Assembly (NCBI GenBank): GCA_028716125.1
Contig: JAQUQK010000021.1
Coordinates: 1-7,876 of the forward strand
From: Thermoplasmatota archaeon
GTDB taxonomy: Archaea; Thermoplasmatota; JAQUQK01
DNA: 7,876 bases
Reading direction: 5' to 3'
In this document: positions 5,585 to 7,876 of the stretch, piece after piece
How positions within the stretch are numbered: position 1 is the stretch's first letter
How the letters are laid out: the number at the start of each line of letters is the position of its first letter
Position numbers and translations under genes: made by a program
The notes under the pieces: model-generated
Databases searched by the model: none
The model's input: only the letters and a program-made list of their open reading frames with translations
What the model was told of the DNA's origin: nothing

Positions 5585-6844
5585 TCACTTGCTCTGCTTT
5601 CTTACGGATGGCACAGTGTCAGGGGCATTTTCCACCTTTGGCTTTGTGTCGCGCATTCCGGCAAGCGACTTGGCGGATTTCGGGTGGTATCTTTTATGGG
5701 CGGCGCAATACTTGCTTCCTTCTCTTGCAATGTTCTTGCACTGTATTCCGTCCTCGGTCACGGCTGCGCACTGGACTTTACCGCCGCCGCTTTCCGCATC
5801 ATTTTCAGCCAATTTTCCCAGAACTGCTGGCGCGACATCCTTCGCCGCTTCGGTTTTTGGCGCAGTGTTCATCAACTCCATAATTGCGCCAGCAGTCGGC
5901 GGCTGATATCCTTTATGTGCTATGCAGTATTTGCTTCCCGCTCTTGCGGAATTGCGGCATTGCCCGCCGGAATCCGTAATTGCTGCGCACTGCGGGCGGT
6001 ATTTTTTCCCCTCCTCTTCGGGCTTTTCCTTCTTTCTTAGGAACGGCAGCCCGGTTTTCCTGTTCACGCCGACGACGCGCCCCTCCGGCATAGGAGCCAC
6101 ATGTCCGCTGACTGGCTTATGCTTTGAGAAGAAGTATATCTCGACTTCTCCGCCGTTCTTAAGCTTGACTTTACGGGCATACAGGGTGTAATCGCCGTGC
6201 TTGAATGGGATTTGCGGCGCGGGTGGCGCTTCCGCCTTCACTTCCTTTGGTTTTTTCCCGCTCTTTCTCAAGAATGGCAACCCTGTCTTATTGTTTACTC
6301 CGACTTCATACCCTTCCGGCATCGGCGACTGTTTTCCGCTCTTTGGCTCATGCTTTGAGAAGAAGTATATCGTCCTGACACCGCCGTTTTTGAGTTTTAC
6401 GTCTCGGGAATAAAGAGTGTAATCGCCGTATTTGAAAATCTGCGGTTCTTCCTTGGGGGTGCATTCAGGAACATTCTCGGGCTTTACAGGAATCGCGGGC
6501 ATCGGAATCTCGACTTTCAATACTGTGCTATTGGCTGAAAGATGGTATTTCGTGCCGCAGCCGCTGCAGTAAACGTCGCGGGGCGCGGACGGATTCACCA
6601 ATTCCACTCTCTCGCTGCACTCGGAACACGTGAATGCGACGTGCTGTTTAGCAACCGGCATGTGCCACATCTTCGGCTCGCCAAGAACTGACTTCTTGAC
6701 CAATATCGCGCCTTTGCTGGTGTTTGCCAGTATTGTTCCCGAGCTGCTGCCGCCCTTTATGACCATGGCATTGATCACGTGCGCATCCTGCGGCAATTCC
6801 TCTTTAATATAGTTCAAAGCCCATTCCGGAATCTTCTCTGTCAC
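5585..6844 (-). CDS. Modular zinc protein with two duplicated domain types
   Basis: This is a 419-residue soluble, basic protein of unknown function. The order is: residues 1-65, an uncharacterised alpha/beta domain; 71-98, a zinc ribbon with C73-x2-C76 and C93-x2-C96; a Pro/Glu linker; two copies (139-194 and 216-271) of a 56-residue module beginning GDYTLY and ending TGLPFLRK; then two copies (285-310 and 358-383) of a C-x9-C-x10-C-x2-H motif (C286, C296, C307, H310; C359, C369, C380, H383). Similar GDYTLYSR...TGLPxL modules occur in other archaeal hypothetical proteins, and short Cys3-His motifs of this kind occur in many small uncharacterised proteins, as far as I recall. The start is GTG 6844-6842, seven bases after GGAG and one base past the stop of the upstream gene. 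It is the last gene of an operon with a membrane and a surface protein. Nucleic-acid or protein binding is plausible but unproven. Confidence 0.75.
   Translation of the reverse strand: MTEKIPEWALNYIKEELPQDAHVINAMVIKGGSSSGTILANTSKGAILVKKSVLGEPKMWHMPVAKQHVAFTCSECSERVELVNPSAPRDVYCSGCGTKYHLSANSTVLKVEIPMPAIPVKPENVPECTPKEEPQIFKYGDYTLYSRDVKLKNGGVRTIYFFSKHEPKSGKQSPMPEGYEVGVNNKTGLPFLRKSGKKPKEVKAEAPPAPQIPFKHGDYTLYARKVKLKNGGEVEIYFFSKHKPVSGHVAPMPEGRVVGVNRKTGLPFLRKKEKPEEEGKKYRPQCAAITDSGGQCRNSARAGSKYCIAHKGYQPPTAGAIMELMNTAPKTEAAKDVAPAVLGKLAENDAESGGGKVQCAAVTEDGIQCKNIAREGSKYCAAHKRYHPKSAKSLAGMRDTKPKVENAPDTVPSVRKQSK
5696..5992 (-). repeat. Duplicated Cys3-His zinc motif within the modular protein
   Basis: Two 26-residue units are encoded at 5915-5992 and 5696-5773. 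Both follow Q-C-A-A-x-T...QC-x-N...GSKYC-x-A-H with identical metal-ligand spacing. By eye, 18 of 26 residues are identical. Unit spacing is 73 residues, and the spacer between units is not conserved. Confidence 0.85.
6032..6430 (-). repeat. Duplicated 56-residue GDYTLY module within the modular protein
   Basis: Two units are encoded at 6263-6430 and 6032-6199, offset by 231 bases. By eye, 42 of 56 residues are identical. A 22-base identical DNA block (6119-6140 and 6350-6371) encodes the conserved IYFFSKH core. The unit is predicted to be beta-rich and ends in a basic patch. Confidence 0.88.
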
Positions 6845-6845
6845 G

Positions 6846-7115
6846 TCATCGCTCCTTGTCGTAAACTACGGTTTTTTTATCCTGCGGCCCTTGACTGCTC
6901 TTCCCGATTTCGTGGCATTCTTCCACAACGTATGTGCGCTGGTATCCAATGATATACAGCAATATCAGAAGGAAAATAAAAACAAGATATGCAATAATCA
7001 GCGGAACAATCAGCGCCGAATCATTATACACAAAGTCCAGTATTGCGGCGATTATGAAAAATGCATTTATAACGTAGCTCCACTTGAAAAGTATCCGCAC
7101 GGTTGACTTCTTCAT
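6846..7115 (-). CDS. Small two-helix membrane protein
   Basis: This 89-residue protein is not recognised as a known family. Two hydrophobic helices are evident, about residues 8-30 (RILFKWSYVINAFFIIAAIL) and 34-58 (ALIVPLIIAYLVFIFLLILL), joined by a short YNDS turn. The basic N terminus (MKKSTVR) and a 31-residue charged C-terminal tail (from QRTYV) should both face the cytoplasm, forming a membrane hairpin with a cytoplasmic tail. The ATG overlaps the TGA of the upstream surface-protein gene (ATGA). Its own stop lies one base before the GTG of the zinc protein, and its end carries that gene's GGAG. The packing implies co-translation of all three genes. A role as a membrane anchor or adaptor between the surface protein and the zinc protein is inference. 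Confidence 0.8.
   Translation of the reverse strand: MKKSTVRILFKWSYVINAFFIIAAILDFVYNDSALIVPLIIAYLVFIFLLILLYIIGYQRTYVVEECHEIGKSSQGPQDKKTVVYDKER
6852..6855 (-). promoter_or_regulatory. Ribosome-binding site of the zinc-protein gene
   Basis: GGAG lies seven bases before GTG 6844, inside the last codons of the upstream membrane-protein gene. It decides the GTG start, since no in-frame ATG is near. Confidence 0.6.
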
Positions 7116-7876
7116 ATCCTATATCTCCTGAATAGGCCAATGCTTGAGATTAGCGTACCGCCTGCAAACAGTCCTGCCCCGGAATATACCTCGATCCCTT
7201 TCGGCAGGCCGCCGCCCGCAGAACCGCTGCCGTTGTCATTGCCGTTCCCGTCTCCATCGCCGCCCCCTCCATTCCCGGTGTTATTTGCGCCGCTCGGGTA
7301 AACGGTGATCTGATATGTGTAATGATAATTTGAAACCGTGGAGTTGTTATACCATGATTCGTCTGAATCGGGTATGCCGTTCCCGTTCAAGTCCAGAATC
7401 TGGATCTTCATCGACTCGATTCCCGAAGCCGCCGACTCCGAATCATAGCGCATCCAGGTCAGAACATCAAGCCCGTCTGCAGTCACCGTTAGTTTTATCG
7501 TGCGGTTTGCCCTAAGAATAAAGCCGTCGCATTCAAGCGTGAAACTCTCCTTTTGCGGCAGCAGCGACTGAATGCTGAGCTGCCTGCTCTGCTTGGCAAT
7601 TAGGCTCGTGGCTCCGTTTTGATCCACGTCGCTGAGTTCCACGGTGAAATCCACCAATGCCTCGACATCGACCGAAAAGTAAAGTCCCACAGTCGCGTCA
7701 CCGATAATTGCACTGTCCTTTTCCCAAACCGAGTTGTAATACCAGCTCATGGTGTTGCTGCTTAGTCCCAAGCCTTCAAGGAGAGGGACGAAAATCGCCT
7801 GCGATTCTGTTGTGCCGGAAACAGTCATACCCATCAACTGGACTCCCTTAATGTTGGTTTTCGGCACGTCGCCCTT
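7112..7876 (-). CDS. Surface protein with EF-hand-like loop and C-terminal anchor, partial (5' end beyond the right edge)
   Basis: The frame is open to the right edge (254 visible codons). A GTG at 7867 exists but has no signal peptide after it, so the real start is probably outside the window. With GTG 7867 as residue 1, residues 1-155 are beta-rich and Ig-like. A canonical 12-residue calcium loop, DLNGNGIPDSDE, lies at 159-170, as in dockerin or thrombospondin type 3 repeats. A Gly/Asn/Asp-rich spacer follows at 193-220. The protein ends with LPKG, a short hydrophobic stretch (about 230-246) and the basic tail RRYRI. Spacer, hydrophobic helix and basic tail together resemble a cell-surface sorting or anchoring signal. 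Several N-x-S/T sequons support extracellular exposure. It is the most upstream visible gene of the operon, and its stop overlaps the next start (ATGA). The substrate or partner is unknown. Confidence 0.78.
   Translation of the reverse strand, partial: KGDVPKTNIKGVQLMGMTVSGTTESQAIFVPLLEGLGLSSNTMSWYYNSVWEKDSAIIGDATVGLYFSVDVEALVDFTVELSDVDQNGATSLIAKQSRQLSIQSLLPQKESFTLECDGFILRANRTIKLTVTADGLDVLTWMRYDSESAASGIESMKIQILDLNGNGIPDSDESWYNNSTVSNYHYTYQITVYPSGANNTGNGGGGDGDGNGNDNGSGSAGGGLPKGIEVYSGAGLFAGGTLISSIGLFRRYRI
7358..7393 (-). other. EF-hand-like calcium-binding loop in the surface protein
   Basis: The 12-codon segment encodes D-L-N-G-N-G-I-P-D-S-D-E. Acidic or amide side chains at loop positions 1, 3, 5, 9 and 12 and Gly at position 6 match the canonical calcium loop. 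Only one loop is visible. Confidence 0.65.

Noticed and set aside
5538..5906. Plus-strand open frame of 122 residues opposite the zinc protein
   Set aside because: It is antisense to the duplicated Cys3-His motifs, whose conserved spacing proves the minus frame.
6032..6430. Possible DNA-level tandem repeat or CRISPR-like structure
   Set aside because: There are only two units, the similarity follows protein conservation, and the intervening DNA is coding.

Overview
The window looks like part of an archaeal chromosome. The evidence is an archaeosine-synthase (ArcS/TgtA2) gene with its signature motif, a RadB recombinase paralogue, and a stand-alone glutaminase subunit of GMP synthase. Upstream A/T-rich elements also resemble TATA boxes 25-30 bases from starts that lack a ribosome-binding site. 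The gene set fits a euryarchaeal-type genome or a DPANN lineage such as Micrarchaeota or Diapherotrites; that placement is inference. Coding density is very high, and no stretch over 100 bases is without a gene. I saw no tRNA, rRNA, CRISPR array or mobile element.

Layout from left to right. (1) Bases 1-1761, minus strand: a GTG-started RuvC/RNase H-like protein (997-1761), followed by arcS (1-989), which runs off the left edge. The two genes are closely coupled. (2) Bases 1762-1822: a compact divergent promoter built on a perfect GATAAAA/TTTTATC palindrome. (3) Bases 1823-3348, plus strand: an unrecognised two-part protein overlapping radB by 4 bases. (4) Bases 3359-4858, minus strand, convergent with radB: a secreted, membrane-spanning Ig-like (NEW3-type) protein. 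(5) Bases 4939-5520, minus strand: guaAa. (6) Bases 5585 to the right edge, minus strand: a tightly packed three-gene operon. In transcription order it encodes a surface protein with an EF-hand-like loop and a sorting-signal-like C terminus (5' end outside the window), an 89-residue two-helix membrane protein, and a modular zinc protein with two different internally duplicated domains.

Three functional themes stand out. tRNA modification (archaeosine) sits in an operon with a putative RuvC-like nuclease. That operon is divergent from a radB operon, which suggests a DNA-recombination neighbourhood. The right half is dominated by cell-surface and membrane genes. The least described parts are the duplicated zinc protein with its membrane and surface partners, and the unknown protein translationally coupled to RadB.
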